Part shown: piece by piece, positions 34,006-45,696 of the stretch | Layout of the letters: every line of letters begins with the position of its first letter | How positions within the stretch are numbered: position 1 is the first letter of the stretch | Origin: Vibrio splendidus 12E03 | Lineage (GTDB): Bacteria; Pseudomonadota; Gammaproteobacteria; Enterobacterales; Vibrionaceae | Direction of reading: 5' to 3' | DNA length: 53,543 nt | NCBI RefSeq assembly: GCF_000272105.2 | Contig: NZ_AJZD02000085.1 | Coordinates: 1 to 53,543 of the forward strand | Program-made: the position numbers and the translations under genes | Notes under the pieces: generated by a model | Seen by the model: only the letters and a program-made list of their open reading frames with translations | Told to the model about the DNA's origin: nothing | The model's database searches: none

Positions 34006-34461
34006 ATTTGGACCTTTAAAAAGAATCGCTCGTTATTGGTATACCCTGAACAGGACTTTTTTAGTGCACTCCAACAAGCAATGCACAATCTGAGTGATGT
34101 ATCGGCCACAACCAATAAAACTTGAGACTTTTCTCTCAAAAAAATGCAAATGTGATGTAACAATTAGAACCATCCACCTTGAGCATGAATTAACTAAGCA
34201 AATAACCGCATTGTCGAGAGTCGATTTTAGTTCTCAGCCCGTAGACCCAACCGAACTCAAACCACTCCCCACCTCTCAGCTTTTGTATATAAAAACCAAT
34301 TGATATGGTAATAATCACAACCTAACGATGTTTTTAGCTAACCACTTGTAAATATTTCCAATTTTGAAAAAATAAATTACGCAAATGTACTGGAACTTTT
34401 TCCTCGAAATCAGTGACCAATACTCAAAATAAAAATCAAATGGATACCCAGAGAGTCCAAA
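34006..34461. other. intergenic region between chemoreceptor and moxR operon
   Basis: This AT-rich 456-bp gap holds divergent promoters. I see no gene; short frames here lack ribosome binding sites. Confidence 0.5.
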
Positions 34462-35418
34462 ATGCACAAAACAAATTTCGAAGTCCTTCAAAACTATCTA
34501 GAGTCTCAAATCATTGGTCAAAAAGAGCTCGTTAAGCAACTGATGATCGCCCTTTTAGCAGATGGTCATATCCTCGTTGAAGGGCCTCCCGGCTTAGCAA
34601 AAACTCGCGCAGTAAAATCATTGGCTGATTGTGTTGAGGGTGACTTCCATCGTATTCAATTCACTCCCGATCTGTTGCCTGCTGATTTGACGGGTACCGA
34701 CATCTTCCGTCCTGAGACTGGGGAGTTCACTTTCCAATCAGGCCCGATTTTCAACTCATTGATTCTAGCGGATGAGATCAACCGTGCTCCGGCGAAAGTT
34801 CAAGCGGCAATGCTGGAAGCGATGGCAGAGAAACAAGTGACTGCCGGTCGAAAAACCTATGCGCTGCCTGAGCTATTTTTGGTAATGGCAACACAAAACC
34901 CGATTGAGCAAGAAGGCACTTACCCGCTGCCGGAAGCTCAATTAGACCGTTTCTTGCTGCATTTAGAAGTGGCTTATCCCGACATGGAAAGTGAGCTGGA
35001 GATCTTGCGCCTAAACAGAGGCGAAGCTCAAGGCAACGAATCTGTTCAGCCACAAGAGATATCTCAGCAAACGATCTTTGAAGCGCGCCAAGAAGTGCTC
35101 AACATTCACATGGCAGACACCATTGAGCAGTACATCATCAGACTGGTTATGGCGACTCGCCAACCTAAGCAATACAGTGACCAACTTGATCAATGGTTGG
35201 ACATGGGTGTCAGCCCGCGTGCAACCATTGCGTTAGACCGTTGTGCCCGCGCTCACGCTTGGCTTGCAGGACGAGATTACGTCACTCCACAAGACGTTCA
35301 AGCGATGGCATTCCCTGTGTTACGCCACCGTCTACTGCGCAGCTACCACGCACAAGCTGAAGGTGTCACCGCAAACCAAGTGATCGCACACCTTATTTCA
35401 TTGGTTGGCAGCGCATAG
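34462..35418 (+). CDS. MoxR-family AAA+ ATPase
   Basis: This 318-residue ATPase has Walker A GPPGLAKTRA (about residue 40), Walker B LILADEINRAPAK (about 103), sensor 1 in VMATQNPIEQEGTYPLPEAQ, the arginine-rich DRFLLH segment and a C-terminal lid domain. MoxR proteins act as chaperones with partner von Willebrand factor A proteins encoded beside them, and here two such proteins (BatA and BatB) follow. It heads a six-gene operon running to 41389. The start MHKTNFEVLQNYLES is preceded by AGAGAGTCC, a weak ribosome binding site. Confidence 0.92.
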   Translation: MHKTNFEVLQNYLESQIIGQKELVKQLMIALLADGHILVEGPPGLAKTRAVKSLADCVEGDFHRIQFTPDLLPADLTGTDIFRPETGEFTFQSGPIFNSLILADEINRAPAKVQAAMLEAMAEKQVTAGRKTYALPELFLVMATQNPIEQEGTYPLPEAQLDRFLLHLEVAYPDMESELEILRLNRGEAQGNESVQPQEISQQTIFEARQEVLNIHMADTIEQYIIRLVMATRQPKQYSDQLDQWLDMGVSPRATIALDRCARAHAWLAGRDYVTPQDVQAMAFPVLRHRLLRSYHAQAEGVTANQVIAHLISLVGSA

Positions 35419-35428
35419 GGATACGCGC

Positions 35429-36355
35429 ATGAATAATCAACTACCCAACCATAGTGACGGTGTCACGTTGAGTCTAGATGAGCTGCTGCAATACAAAGCG
35501 CAGTCTGTTCGCTGGTTGCCTCCAGCCAAGAGCCTTTGGTCTCAGCTTAACGGTCAACACGAGAGCAACCGCAAAGGTCGCGGAATGAATTTCTCTGAAG
35601 TTCGTCAATATCAAGCGGGAGATGACATTCGCAGCATTGATTGGCGTGTAACAGCCAGAACGGGCAAAGCGCATACCAAGCTGTTCTCTGAAGAACGAGA
35701 GCAGCCTGTCATTTTATTCTTGGATCTATCAAGCAGTATGATTTTCGGCTCAACCTTGTTGCTCAAATCGGTTCAACTTGCACACTTTGCTAGCCAACTG
35801 TGCTGGCTCACTGTGGCTCAAAAAGACCGAATTGGCGCGGTGATCGATACTGGCAAAGAGGTCATTGAGATTAAGCCAAGTGCAAGCAACCATGCTCCAC
35901 TGCGTATTTTGCAAAAAGTCATAGAAATCAATAATGCAGCGCTGACTCATCACGACAATCATAATGACACGACCTTAGAGCATGGGCTGAAATCTCTGCA
36001 CCAGCTTTGCCCTAAAGGAAGCGATATTATTATGCTCAGTGACTTTGTGCGTTACCAAGAAAGTGACTACTCACTTATCAGTCAAATTCGAAGGCACAAT
36101 CGAGTACGTCTGGTGCATTTCTACGATCCGCTAGAGCAAGGTGAAACCGCCTATAAAGGTTCTAAACAGGTCACCGATGGCAGCAAAACTCAATGGTTTA
36201 ATTTCTCTTCTAATAAAGAAAAGCAAAAGCTTAACCATGCTTTTTCGCTTAAGAAACAGCAGCTGCAACAGATGGGTTTGTCTCTCGCTATACCCTATAG
36301 CTCGCTGTCGAGTGCGCAGTCACTCATGAGCCAGATATCAGGAGCTCAGTCATGA
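35429..36355 (+). CDS. DUF58-domain protein
   Basis: This 308-residue cytoplasmic protein has the DUF58 signature GRGMNFSEVRQYQAGDDIRS with IDWRVTARTGKAHTKLF (about residues 48-84). A vWA-like part follows (VILFLDLSSSMIFGS, a degenerate MIDAS). It follows moxR by 10 bp, the usual MoxR-DUF58 pairing. The ATG at 35429 is chosen because it follows AGGG and avoids overlap; the frame extends upstream to 35405 without a better start. The stop overlaps the next start (ATGA). Its role is probably as a MoxR adaptor in envelope stress tolerance (inference). Confidence 0.88.
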   Translation: MNNQLPNHSDGVTLSLDELLQYKAQSVRWLPPAKSLWSQLNGQHESNRKGRGMNFSEVRQYQAGDDIRSIDWRVTARTGKAHTKLFSEEREQPVILFLDLSSSMIFGSTLLLKSVQLAHFASQLCWLTVAQKDRIGAVIDTGKEVIEIKPSASNHAPLRILQKVIEINNAALTHHDNHNDTTLEHGLKSLHQLCPKGSDIIMLSDFVRYQESDYSLISQIRRHNRVRLVHFYDPLEQGETAYKGSKQVTDGSKTQWFNFSSNKEKQKLNHAFSLKKQQLQQMGLSLAIPYSSLSSAQSLMSQISGAQS

Positions 36356-36837
36356 AACAGCCCTTAGATTTAAGTCCGGTTATTGCGCCAGACGCACCGA
36401 CTTGGTGGCCTTTGGCGTGGGGCTGGTGGGTAGTGATTATCACAGCCATTACCCTGATTGCCTTGGCGTTTTTCATTCTGAAACGTAGAAAAAACAATCA
36501 ACAGACGAAGCAAGAAGCGCTGTCTTACTTTAGTAATAGTCAGTCTTCAAATCGCTTGTCTCCGAGCGAAGCACAACGCATCCTTCGTCAGGCAGCATTG
36601 AGCTACTTCCCACGAGAAAAAGTAGCAGGTCTAGCAGGCGATGATTGGTTGAAGTTCTTAGACGCACAATTGAAAAAGCCGTTGTTTGTAGCAAAACAAT
36701 CCCAGTGGCAACAAGCGCTCTATCAAGATGTAGCCCTAATGAACGACGAACAGAAAAAGGCTCAACAGCAATTGATTAATGACTGCGAAATATGGCTTCG
36801 TAAAGCCCTTCCTCCTAAGCGAGGTCGTTATGAGTGA
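36352..36837 (+). CDS. DUF4381-domain membrane protein
   Basis: This 161-residue protein has one membrane segment (WWVVIITAITLIALAFFIL, about residues 25-43) after a short Pro-rich periplasmic start (PVIAPDAPTWWPLAWGWW). A basic cytoplasmic helical domain follows (LSPSEAQRILRQAALSYFPR, LAGDDWLKFLD). This matches the DUF4381 component between DUF58 and BatA genes in gammaproteobacterial Bat operons. It overlaps both neighbours by 4-8 nt, implying co-translation. Confidence 0.82.
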   Translation: MKQPLDLSPVIAPDAPTWWPLAWGWWVVIITAITLIALAFFILKRRKNNQQTKQEALSYFSNSQSSNRLSPSEAQRILRQAALSYFPREKVAGLAGDDWLKFLDAQLKKPLFVAKQSQWQQALYQDVALMNDEQKKAQQQLINDCEIWLRKALPPKRGRYE

Positions 36838-37829
36838 TTTTCTAAGCACTATGTTTCTAAGCAGGGACTTGCTAAACATCGAGTTCGTTTGGTGGTGGAT
36901 GTTCTTCATCGCGCCACTGCCGTTGCTCGTTTACTTGTTCTCACCAAAGTCAGAATCAAGCCATGCCCTAAGGCTTCCATTTCTGCCAGAAGACAGCAAT
37001 ACCAAAACACCGAGCAGTCGCTTACCAAAGGCGTTGTCCGTGATTATCTGGCTTCTGCTGGTTACGGCGAGCGCACGCCCTGTATGGTATGGCGAACCGG
37101 TGGAGTTTCAACCGAAGCATCGTGATTTGATGTTGGTTGTCGACCTCTCCTACTCGATGAGCCAAGAAGACATGCAGTTCAATGGCGAATACATCGACCG
37201 CTTGTCGGCGGTGAAACGCGTGTTGAGTGACTTTATTGAGCGTCGTAAAGGTGACCGAGTCGGATTGGTACTATTTGCTGATCACGCCTATCTGCAGACG
37301 CCACTGACGTTAGATAGAGACACGCTTTCACAACAACTCAATCAAGCGGTGTTAAAGCTTATCGGTACTCAAACCGCAATTGGTGATGGTATTGGCCTTG
37401 CTACCAAAACCTTTGTCGACAGTGACACCCCTCAGCGTGTAATGATTCTACTCAGCGACGGCAGTAATACGGCCGGGGTATTAGACCCGCTAGAAGCCGC
37501 GGATATTGCAAAGAAATACGACGCGACGATTTACACCGTGGGTGTAGGTGCAGGCGAGATGATGGTCAAAGAGTTCTTCATGACGCGTAAGGTCAATACT
37601 GCTCAAGACTTGGACGAACGCACACTAATGGAAATTGCCAAACGCACTGGCGGTCAGTACTTCCGAGCACGTGACAGCAAAGAGTTAGCGACGATTTACG
37701 ACACCATCAACCAGTTAGAACCCGTGACGAACGCCACTAAGATCTGGCGACCGCAACAAGAGTGGTTTGTATGGCCACTGTCGGCGGCAATGTTCTTCGC
37801 ATTTATGCTGTTAGCCATTAGGAGAAACA

Positions 37830-37837
<8 letters not shown>
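36830..37837 (+). CDS. batA: BatA-type von Willebrand factor A membrane protein
   Basis: This 335-residue protein has N-terminal membrane segments (about residues 20-42 and 62-80), a vWA domain with an intact MIDAS (VVDLSYSMSQEDM, DxSxS near residue 103; later LLSDGSN), and a C-terminal membrane segment (WPLSAAMFFAFMLLAI). The ATG at 36830 follows GCGAGG and overlaps the DUF4381 stop by 8 nt. BatA is named for aerotolerance in Bacteroides; in proteobacteria the role is an envelope-linked MoxR client. Confidence 0.88.
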
Positions 37838-39707
<1,870 letters not shown>

Positions 39708-39709
39708 CC

Positions 39710-41389
39710 ATGCGATTTCTTAACAAGCCATTTTTATCCATACTCCTAACGCTGCTGTTAGGCGCTTTCTCGTCCTTTTCGGCATTGGCGGCGACTGCCG
39801 TAGCGAGCGTTTCACAAAACAGTGTCACCAAAGATGAAGTGTTCCTTCTTAGAGTCGCAACCGATGAAAAGGTCTCCTCTGATGCTCTAGATCTAACAGC
39901 GCTCCAACAGGATTTCTATGTCGGCACACCAAACTTTGGGTCGTCGATGCGAATCGTCAATGGCAGCCGTTCGGTGTCAAGTGAATGGAACATCAGCCTT
40001 GCTCCTCTACGTTTAGGCAAGGTCCAGATTCCTAGCTTCGATATTGAAGGGGCGAAAACTAAGCCAATCACCATCAATGTTGCCGTTAATGAAGCTGCAC
40101 CCACTCAACATGATATGGCTGAGTTCCAGCTTAATCTGAGTAAAGACTCGCTATATCCACAAGAAGTCGCTGAACTTGATGTAAAACTCATCATTAAAGC
40201 TGACCCAAGAAGGCTGCAAGATCCTAAAATAGCGCCACCGAGCTCACAGGGCTTAGACGTGGAACCTATTGGTGAATCAAAGCAATTTCAAGATGTCCTT
40301 AATGGACAAGAAGTGACGGTCGTTCAACAGTCTTTCCGCATCTCGTCACAAAAGGCCGGACAGTTTAAGCTGAACGGACCGAAGCTGACTGGAGCCGTTG
40401 TTTATTCAACCAACAACTCCAGTACAACGCGTCTGTTCCAGCTCGACACACCTGTTGAAACCTTAGATGTAACCGTGAAGGACGTACCAAAAGGCTACCA
40501 AGGTGAGTGGTTACCAACATCAAACTTCAAACTGATTCAACAATGGTCAGATAGCCAAGGCAATCAACTGGGAAATAGTAATGGTTTAGAAGGCGGTAAC
40601 CCAACCATTGAAATGGAAGCCGGTGATTCGTTAACTCGTACCATCACCATGACGGCTAGCAACTTAACGCAACACCAGCTGCCAAAACTGAATATCACCT
40701 ACCCTAAATCGATACGTGTTTATGAAGAGAAGCCGCAATTTGGCACAACTCAGTCAGGTGATTCTGTCGTTGTTTACAAGCAAGTCTTGATTCCGAAAGA
40801 GGCTGGAAATATCTCGCTTCCGAAGGTCTCTCAAGCTTGGTTCAACACCGATTCACAATCGAAGCAAACCAGTAAAGCATTTGGACTAGAGTTAGCGGTA
40901 AAAGCAAGTGACCGTGCGACGTCTAGCACACCACCAGTTACAGCACCACCAGCCCAACAAGTAAACCCGACGGTTGTGACTGTTGATAACCCAGGATTCT
41001 GGCCTTATCTCACCGCTCTGTTTGCTGTTTTATGGTTGGTTAGCTCAGCAATGGCTTTCTACTTCTGGTCACGCCGTGGTGTAACGACAAAACCAACACA
41101 CACTGTTGAACGTCAATCAGATACAGCAGAAGCGCTTATTGAAGCTCTTAAAACGAAAGATGGCGTGAAGACCAGAACCTTGTTTGAGCAATGGAAAGCT
41201 GAAAACCCAGACTTGAGTGATGAGACGTTAGCAGCCGTTGAAGCCGAGCTAAGTAAGCTAAACCAAAGCCTTTATGGTGAAGCTAGCTCGACAAACCCGT
41301 CATGGGATCCTTCTGAGGCAATCAAAGCAGTTAAAAAGCCAAAGCGAGTCTCTAGCAAAACGCGTAAAAGCTCACTAGAAACGCTTTAA
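39710..41389 (+). CDS. batD: BatD-family periplasmic-facing membrane protein
   Basis: This 559-residue protein has a signal peptide (MRFLNKPFLSILLTLLLGAF..., cleaved after SALA). A large beta-rich periplasmic part of about 400 residues follows (BatD/DUF7939-like: SVSQNSVTKDEVFLLRVATD; QVLIPKEAGNISLPKVSQAW), then one membrane segment near residue 430 (FWPYLTALFAVLWLVSSAMA) and a short charged cytoplasmic tail. The ATG at 39710 lies 3 nt after the previous stop; the GTG at 39701 is an alternative. It is the last gene of the operon, with a terminator 35 bp downstream. It probably forms an envelope complex with BatA and BatB. Confidence 0.88.
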   Translation: MRFLNKPFLSILLTLLLGAFSSFSALAATAVASVSQNSVTKDEVFLLRVATDEKVSSDALDLTALQQDFYVGTPNFGSSMRIVNGSRSVSSEWNISLAPLRLGKVQIPSFDIEGAKTKPITINVAVNEAAPTQHDMAEFQLNLSKDSLYPQEVAELDVKLIIKADPRRLQDPKIAPPSSQGLDVEPIGESKQFQDVLNGQEVTVVQQSFRISSQKAGQFKLNGPKLTGAVVYSTNNSSTTRLFQLDTPVETLDVTVKDVPKGYQGEWLPTSNFKLIQQWSDSQGNQLGNSNGLEGGNPTIEMEAGDSLTRTITMTASNLTQHQLPKLNITYPKSIRVYEEKPQFGTTQSGDSVVVYKQVLIPKEAGNISLPKVSQAWFNTDSQSKQTSKAFGLELAVKASDRATSSTPPVTAPPAQQVNPTVVTVDNPGFWPYLTALFAVLWLVSSAMAFYFWSRRGVTTKPTHTVERQSDTAEALIEALKTKDGVKTRTLFEQWKAENPDLSDETLAAVEAELSKLNQSLYGEASSTNPSWDPSEAIKAVKKPKRVSSKTRKSSLETL

Positions 41390-41423
41390 TTAATTAGAAA
41401 AGTCTAATTTGGTAGAAAAAAAG

Positions 41424-41458
41424 AAGCCGTGATGACCACCTTGTGAGCATCACGGCTT
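41424..41458. terminator. bidirectional terminator between batD and the GGDEF gene
   Basis: AAGCCGTGATG / CATCACGGCTT is a perfect 11-bp stem with a 13-nt loop. An A-run lies to the left and a T-rich stretch to the right, so it serves both converging transcripts. Confidence 0.85.
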
Positions 41459-41493
41459 TGTTCGTTTTTACGATAAGAAGAAATAATACCGAA

Positions 41494-43638
41494 CTAGGAA
41501 ATTGAAACTGCGACCTTTTTTCGTTTCAACGCAGAAACGATTCGATTTCGCCCTGAATCTTTGGCTTGATACAAAGCTTTGTCTGCCTTGCCATACAGTA
41601 GATCGAAGTCGAATTGGCGTTGATCAGAGGTGATTGAAGCATAACCGACAGATGCGGTTAAGTATTGGCTAGTGCTGCTTTCACAATGAAGGATCTTCGC
41701 CTCTTCAATGCATTTTCTGATCGACTCTGCACGCTGTTTAGTTTCAGAGTGATGAGTGCCGATCATCAACAACATAAACTCCTCACCACCAATACGGCAA
41801 AAGGTTTCCTTATCGCTATGAACATGGGCATTGAGTATCTTGCCGATGGTTCGCAGAGCAGCGTCACCTTCTGTATGCCCATAAACCGTGTTGTACAAAC
41901 CAAAATGATCAAGGTCGACGAGTATCAATCCGAATGTGACTTCATCTTGTATGGCAAACGCCCCTCGATCATCGCAATTTAGATCATCTAACACCTGCGA
42001 CAACATACGACGATTTCCAAGACGTGTCAGCGGGTCTAATTTAGAGATGATATCCAACTGCTCATTGGCTCGTTCAAGCTCTTGAGTGCGCTTACTGACC
42101 TCTTGCTCGAGCGTCTCATTAAGCTTTTTGAGCTCCTCTTGCGCCATGGTTCTCTGTAGCACCTCAGCTAAACTAGAAGCGAAGATACGTATCACTTCAC
42201 GCAGTTGTGACGTTAAAGGGCTGCGAGTTAACAAATTATCCGCGGCTATAAACGCAATCGGCTCACCCGTATTGGTGGTTAGCATCGTCATTGCCGTCCA
42301 ACCGACTCCCACAATATTGAAATCGTGATAGATAGGCACTGATTCTTCAAAGGCGACTTGATTAGGACAAGCGCGAGCTGCTGCAACAATGTCACGTTCC
42401 ACCAGCTCTGAGCGATAATAGGACTCATCAACAATGTCGCCTTTTATATCCGTGCCCCACGTGCCTTGCATGTAATTGCAGCCTTTATCTGTTAAAAAAA
42501 CCGCTAATCGGTCTATCCCTAAGTGCTGAATAGCAAAGCTAACCGCAGATTTACAGACTTCGCTTACGCTATCGCAGCGAGACAACTCCACCATGCTTGA
42601 GTGCAACATACGGATGTTCTGTTCTTGCCGTTTGCGGATGTAGATTTGAGAAAGCAGAGAACCAAAGGATTCAAGCATCTGCTTTTGGTAATTGGTAATT
42701 GGTGAACGGTGAATGTAGTTATCCATTGCAATCCAACCGACGGGTTTATCACCTTCACGTAAGATCAACATTCCATTCCAGCCCTGCCCTACTACTTTTC
42801 CTTCGGTGTAGAGAGGTGCCTGTTCGATAATAACCAAGTTGGTGTGATTGTCTGACAGCGCTTCAATGTATTCCGCTTCAAGTTGATGCAAATCGTATTG
42901 AGTATGGTGTTCACTGTTGGTTTTACCCGCTTCGTCAGTGCCATAAGTGCCACTGAAGCAACGCTTTTTCATATCAAGCAACATGAAGATCGCACGATCA
43001 AACCCTAACCTATCTCGCACAGCCTCAACCGATGCTTTATACAAAGCGTCTAGTGATTCGGGATTAGAAAGCTCAAGCGCGACCTGATGGACCAACTTCA
43101 TGTTCTCAACAAACAGTTCACGTAGCTTTATCTCATCTAAATATTGAGCTTCACGGGTGTCTCTATTTTTGATTTCAAGCGCCGCATTCTTTTCGGCACG
43201 AATACATTGCCAACGGGCAGCCGCGAGCTGTAACACATCAAGATCTTGGTCAAAGGTTTGATTAACCTTCTCAGCATTGCAATTTTGAACAATTAAATAA
43301 GTTCTGGAGGCAGGCGCGTTGTCGAGCATCATGATAAACGACTCCCCACCAAGCACTTTCATGTGTTCCCAATTACAGGTGTTGATTGCCATCGGTAACA
43401 CACCGTCTGCGGTATCAAACTGTGAGACCCACGGCCAAAATGTAGAGGGGTAGCTCGCCAATGAGGTTAGGTCGCCATAAGAAAAAAGCGGTAATGCGTC
43501 GCTCTCCGGCGTCGGTTCAGCAAATATTCCTATCCCTTTTGGAGTAAGTACCTTAACCAGATAGTCAAAAAGAGACTCAGCCAACAGACGGTGGTCGCGT
43601 GTCGCAGATATTTGTTTTGCAAAGGCTTTAACAGGCAC
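41494..43638 (-). CDS. diguanylate cyclase with two GAF-like sensor domains
   Basis: This 714-residue soluble protein has an N-terminal variable region and two GAF-like domains. They lie at about residues 185-340 (DRLGFDRAIFMLLDMKKRCF, GWIAMDNYIHRSP) and 360-510 (HLGIDRLAVFLTDKGCN, AFIAADNLLTRSP). A coiled coil (about 515-545) precedes a C-terminal GGDEF domain (about 545-705). The active site is RIGGEEFMLLM and the metal/substrate residues are in LILVDLDHFGLYN. It should make cyclic di-GMP from GTP. The inhibitory RxxD motif five residues before GGEEF is absent (SDKE occupies its place), so product feedback is probably weak. The start is GTG at 43638 after AAGGAAGCT. It is single, with no neighbouring partner. 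Confidence 0.9.
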   Translation of the reverse strand: MPVKAFAKQISATRDHRLLAESLFDYLVKVLTPKGIGIFAEPTPESDALPLFSYGDLTSLASYPSTFWPWVSQFDTADGVLPMAINTCNWEHMKVLGGESFIMMLDNAPASRTYLIVQNCNAEKVNQTFDQDLDVLQLAAARWQCIRAEKNAALEIKNRDTREAQYLDEIKLRELFVENMKLVHQVALELSNPESLDALYKASVEAVRDRLGFDRAIFMLLDMKKRCFSGTYGTDEAGKTNSEHHTQYDLHQLEAEYIEALSDNHTNLVIIEQAPLYTEGKVVGQGWNGMLILREGDKPVGWIAMDNYIHRSPITNYQKQMLESFGSLLSQIYIRKRQEQNIRMLHSSMVELSRCDSVSEVCKSAVSFAIQHLGIDRLAVFLTDKGCNYMQGTWGTDIKGDIVDESYYRSELVERDIVAAARACPNQVAFEESVPIYHDFNIVGVGWTAMTMLTTNTGEPIAFIAADNLLTRSPLTSQLREVIRIFASSLAEVLQRTMAQEELKKLNETLEQEVSKRTQELERANEQLDIISKLDPLTRLGNRRMLSQVLDDLNCDDRGAFAIQDEVTFGLILVDLDHFGLYNTVYGHTEGDAALRTIGKILNAHVHSDKETFCRIGGEEFMLLMIGTHHSETKQRAESIRKCIEEAKILHCESSTSQYLTASVGYASITSDQRQFDFDLLYGKADKALYQAKDSGRNRIVSALKRKKVAVSIS

Positions 43639-43828
43639 AGCTTCCTTCCATTGGCGATTAAGAATAAAGCAAAAATACAGAAGGCTTGATATGCAATCAA
43701 TGTAAGTAAAAATGAGATGTTAAGCGGGTCGCAGTTTCACCTTTTACATTATCACAAGCATGAGAAGGACGACAAAAATGGGATTCTCTGCCCAAATTTT
43801 CATCGACATTGGGACTTTTTTAGAGGCA

Positions 43829-43854
43829 TAAAAAAGCCCCACCTAAAGTGGGGC
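43829..43854 (-). terminator. pst operon terminator
   Basis: GCCCCAC-CTAAA-GTGGGGC is a 7-bp GC-rich stem. On the minus strand a T-run (TTTTTTATG) follows. It is about 120 bp beyond the pstB stop. Confidence 0.8.
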
Positions 43855-43974
43855 AAAACTTCCATCGCTTATAGTTATAGTGATAATTCTATTGATCGAT
43901 TCGATTATCTAACCTGCGTTTCAGTTAGTGTGCAAAGGTATCTAATCGCTTAAACACCGCACGTAAATCATCGA

Positions 43975-44724
43975 TTAACCAAAGTCACCGTTTACGTAAC
44001 CTTTAGTACGATCATCTTTTGGCTCACTGAAGATAACACTGGTTTCGTTATGCTCTACAAGCTCTCCCATTAGGAAGAAAGCAGTACGGTCTGAGATACG
44101 ACGCGCTTGCTGCATTGAGTGCGTTACGATAACGATAGTGAAGTCTTTCTTCAGATCTTCCATCAATTCTTCAATCTTGTGCGTCGCGATTGGGTCAAGA
44201 GCCGATGTCGGTTCATCCATCAGGATTACATCTGGTTCCATTGCAATGGTACGTGCGATACATAGACGCTGTTGTTGACCACCAGACAAACCAAATGCGT
44301 GCGCTTTAAGACGGTCTTTTACTTCATCCCACAGTGCTGCACTGCGTAGCGAGCGCTCAACCACTTCATCAATGTGTTTTTTGTCTTTAATACCTTGAGC
44401 ACGTAGGCCGTATGCCACGTTCTCGTAGATGCTCATAGGGAACGGGTTTGGCTTTTGGAATACCATGCCTACACGGATACGTAGGTCAGCTACATCGATA
44501 TTGCCGTAGATGTCAGTGCCATCCATATCCAGCTTACCTTTGATAGTAACGCCTTCAATTAGGTCATTCATGCGGTTCAAACAACGTAATAGTGTTGATT
44601 TACCACAGCCAGACGGGCCAATCAGAGCAGTCACCTGACGGGTTGGAATTGGCAGGTTGATAGATTTAAGCGCTTGGTTGTCGCCGTAAAACAGATCTAG
44701 GTTCTCAATATCAAATTTGTTCAT
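43975..44724 (-). CDS. pstB: phosphate ABC transporter ATPase PstB
   Basis: This 249-residue ATPase has Walker [10 protein letters not shown] (about residue 36), the PstB-specific Q-loop [18 protein letters not shown], signature [16 protein letters not shown], Walker [14 protein letters not shown] and the H-loop [13 protein letters not shown]. It drives phosphate import through PstCA. It is the last gene of pstSCAB, with 93 bp between it and pstA. No phoU is seen before the terminator. The start at 44724 begins the normal PstB N-terminus ([14 protein letters not shown]). Confidence 0.96.
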   Translation of the reverse strand: MNKFDIENLDLFYGDNQALKSINLPIPTRQVTALIGPSGCGKSTLLRCLNRMNDLIEGVTIKGKLDMDGTDIYGNIDVADLRIRVGMVFQKPNPFPMSIYENVAYGLRAQGIKDKKHIDEVVERSLRSAALWDEVKDRLKAHAFGLSGGQQQRLCIARTIAMEPDVILMDEPTSALDPIATHKIEELMEDLKKDFTIVIVTHSMQQARRISDRTAFFLMGELVEHNETSVIFSEPKDDRTKGYVNGDFG

Positions 44725-44817
44725 GTTCGTAATCTCTAAATTCTTAAATTCGTGTCTAACTTGATGCTTTCTTTGTCACGGGGGCTCTCTTCATTGTTGA
44801 GCCAGTAGCTAGTGAGC

Positions 44818-45681
44818 TTAATAAGTTGCCGTGTTGAAGCGTCTCGCAATCAGTTTTGTAACCATGTTGATCAAGAGAACCAATACGATTAGGACTGTCG
44901 CCGTGCCGTAGGCTTGGTTCCACTCATCGATAGTAAATAGCTCTGTTGTCAGCTTATATAAGTGAACCGTTAGTGTACGGCCAGAATCAAATACAGATTC
45001 AGGAACACGTGCCACCATACCTGCTGTTAAGAACACAGGCGCTGATTCACCAATTACACGACCAATACTAAGAATGACCGAAGTTAAGATACCTGGCATT
45101 GCGCTTGGTAAGATCAAACGCCAGATAGTGTAGATTTTTGAAGCGCCAAGGCCATATGAGCCTTCACGGTAAGTTTGTGGTACTGCCATCAATGCTTCTT
45201 CTGTAGTACGAATGATTACAGGAAGAATCAGGATACTTAGCGTTAGTGCACCCGACAGAATCGAGAAGCCAAGACCAAGAATCGAAACAAAGAAGGTCAT
45301 ACCGAACAGACCAAAGATGATCGATGGGATACCAGCTAGCGACTCAGTACAGAATCGAATCACTTTCACCAATCGGCTACCTACTTTCGCATATTCAGTT
45401 AGGTATATCGCCGTCATGATGCCTAGTGGCGCGGCTACCGCAATCGATGCAATTACCATGTAGATCGTGGCAATGATCATTGGGAAAATACCACGTTCTT
45501 CACCAGTACGAGTGTAATCGTCAGTGATGAAGTTCCAATCTACGTATTGCAGACCGTTCGATAGGATGTACCAAATAATCCAGAATAAGAAACCAACGGT
45601 TACAGCTGCAGCTGCCCAGATAAAACCTTTTAGGATGTTATCTTTGGTTTGACGTGCTTGTTTTAGTTTTACGCGATCCAT
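44818..45681 (-). CDS. pstA: phosphate ABC transporter permease PstA
   Basis: This 287-residue inner-membrane permease has six predicted segments. The EAA-like loop EEALMAVPQTYREGSYGLGA and SKIYTIWRLILPSAMPGILT lies at about residues 160-200. The acidic residues in ITDDYTRTGEERG and IIFGLFGMTFF match PstA. GAGGATAAG precedes the ATG, 15 bp after pstC. It forms the phosphate channel with PstC. Confidence 0.94.
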   Translation of the reverse strand: MDRVKLKQARQTKDNILKGFIWAAAAVTVGFLFWIIWYILSNGLQYVDWNFITDDYTRTGEERGIFPMIIATIYMVIASIAVAAPLGIMTAIYLTEYAKVGSRLVKVIRFCTESLAGIPSIIFGLFGMTFFVSILGLGFSILSGALTLSILILPVIIRTTEEALMAVPQTYREGSYGLGASKIYTIWRLILPSAMPGILTSVILSIGRVIGESAPVFLTAGMVARVPESVFDSGRTLTVHLYKLTTELFTIDEWNQAYGTATVLIVLVLLINMVTKLIARRFNTATY

Positions 45682-45696
45682 ATTACTTATCCTCGC

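Noticed and set aside
34094..34303. 69-codon plus-strand frame upstream of moxR
   Set aside because: No ribosome binding site, no recognisable composition or domain, and it lies in an AT-rich promoter region.
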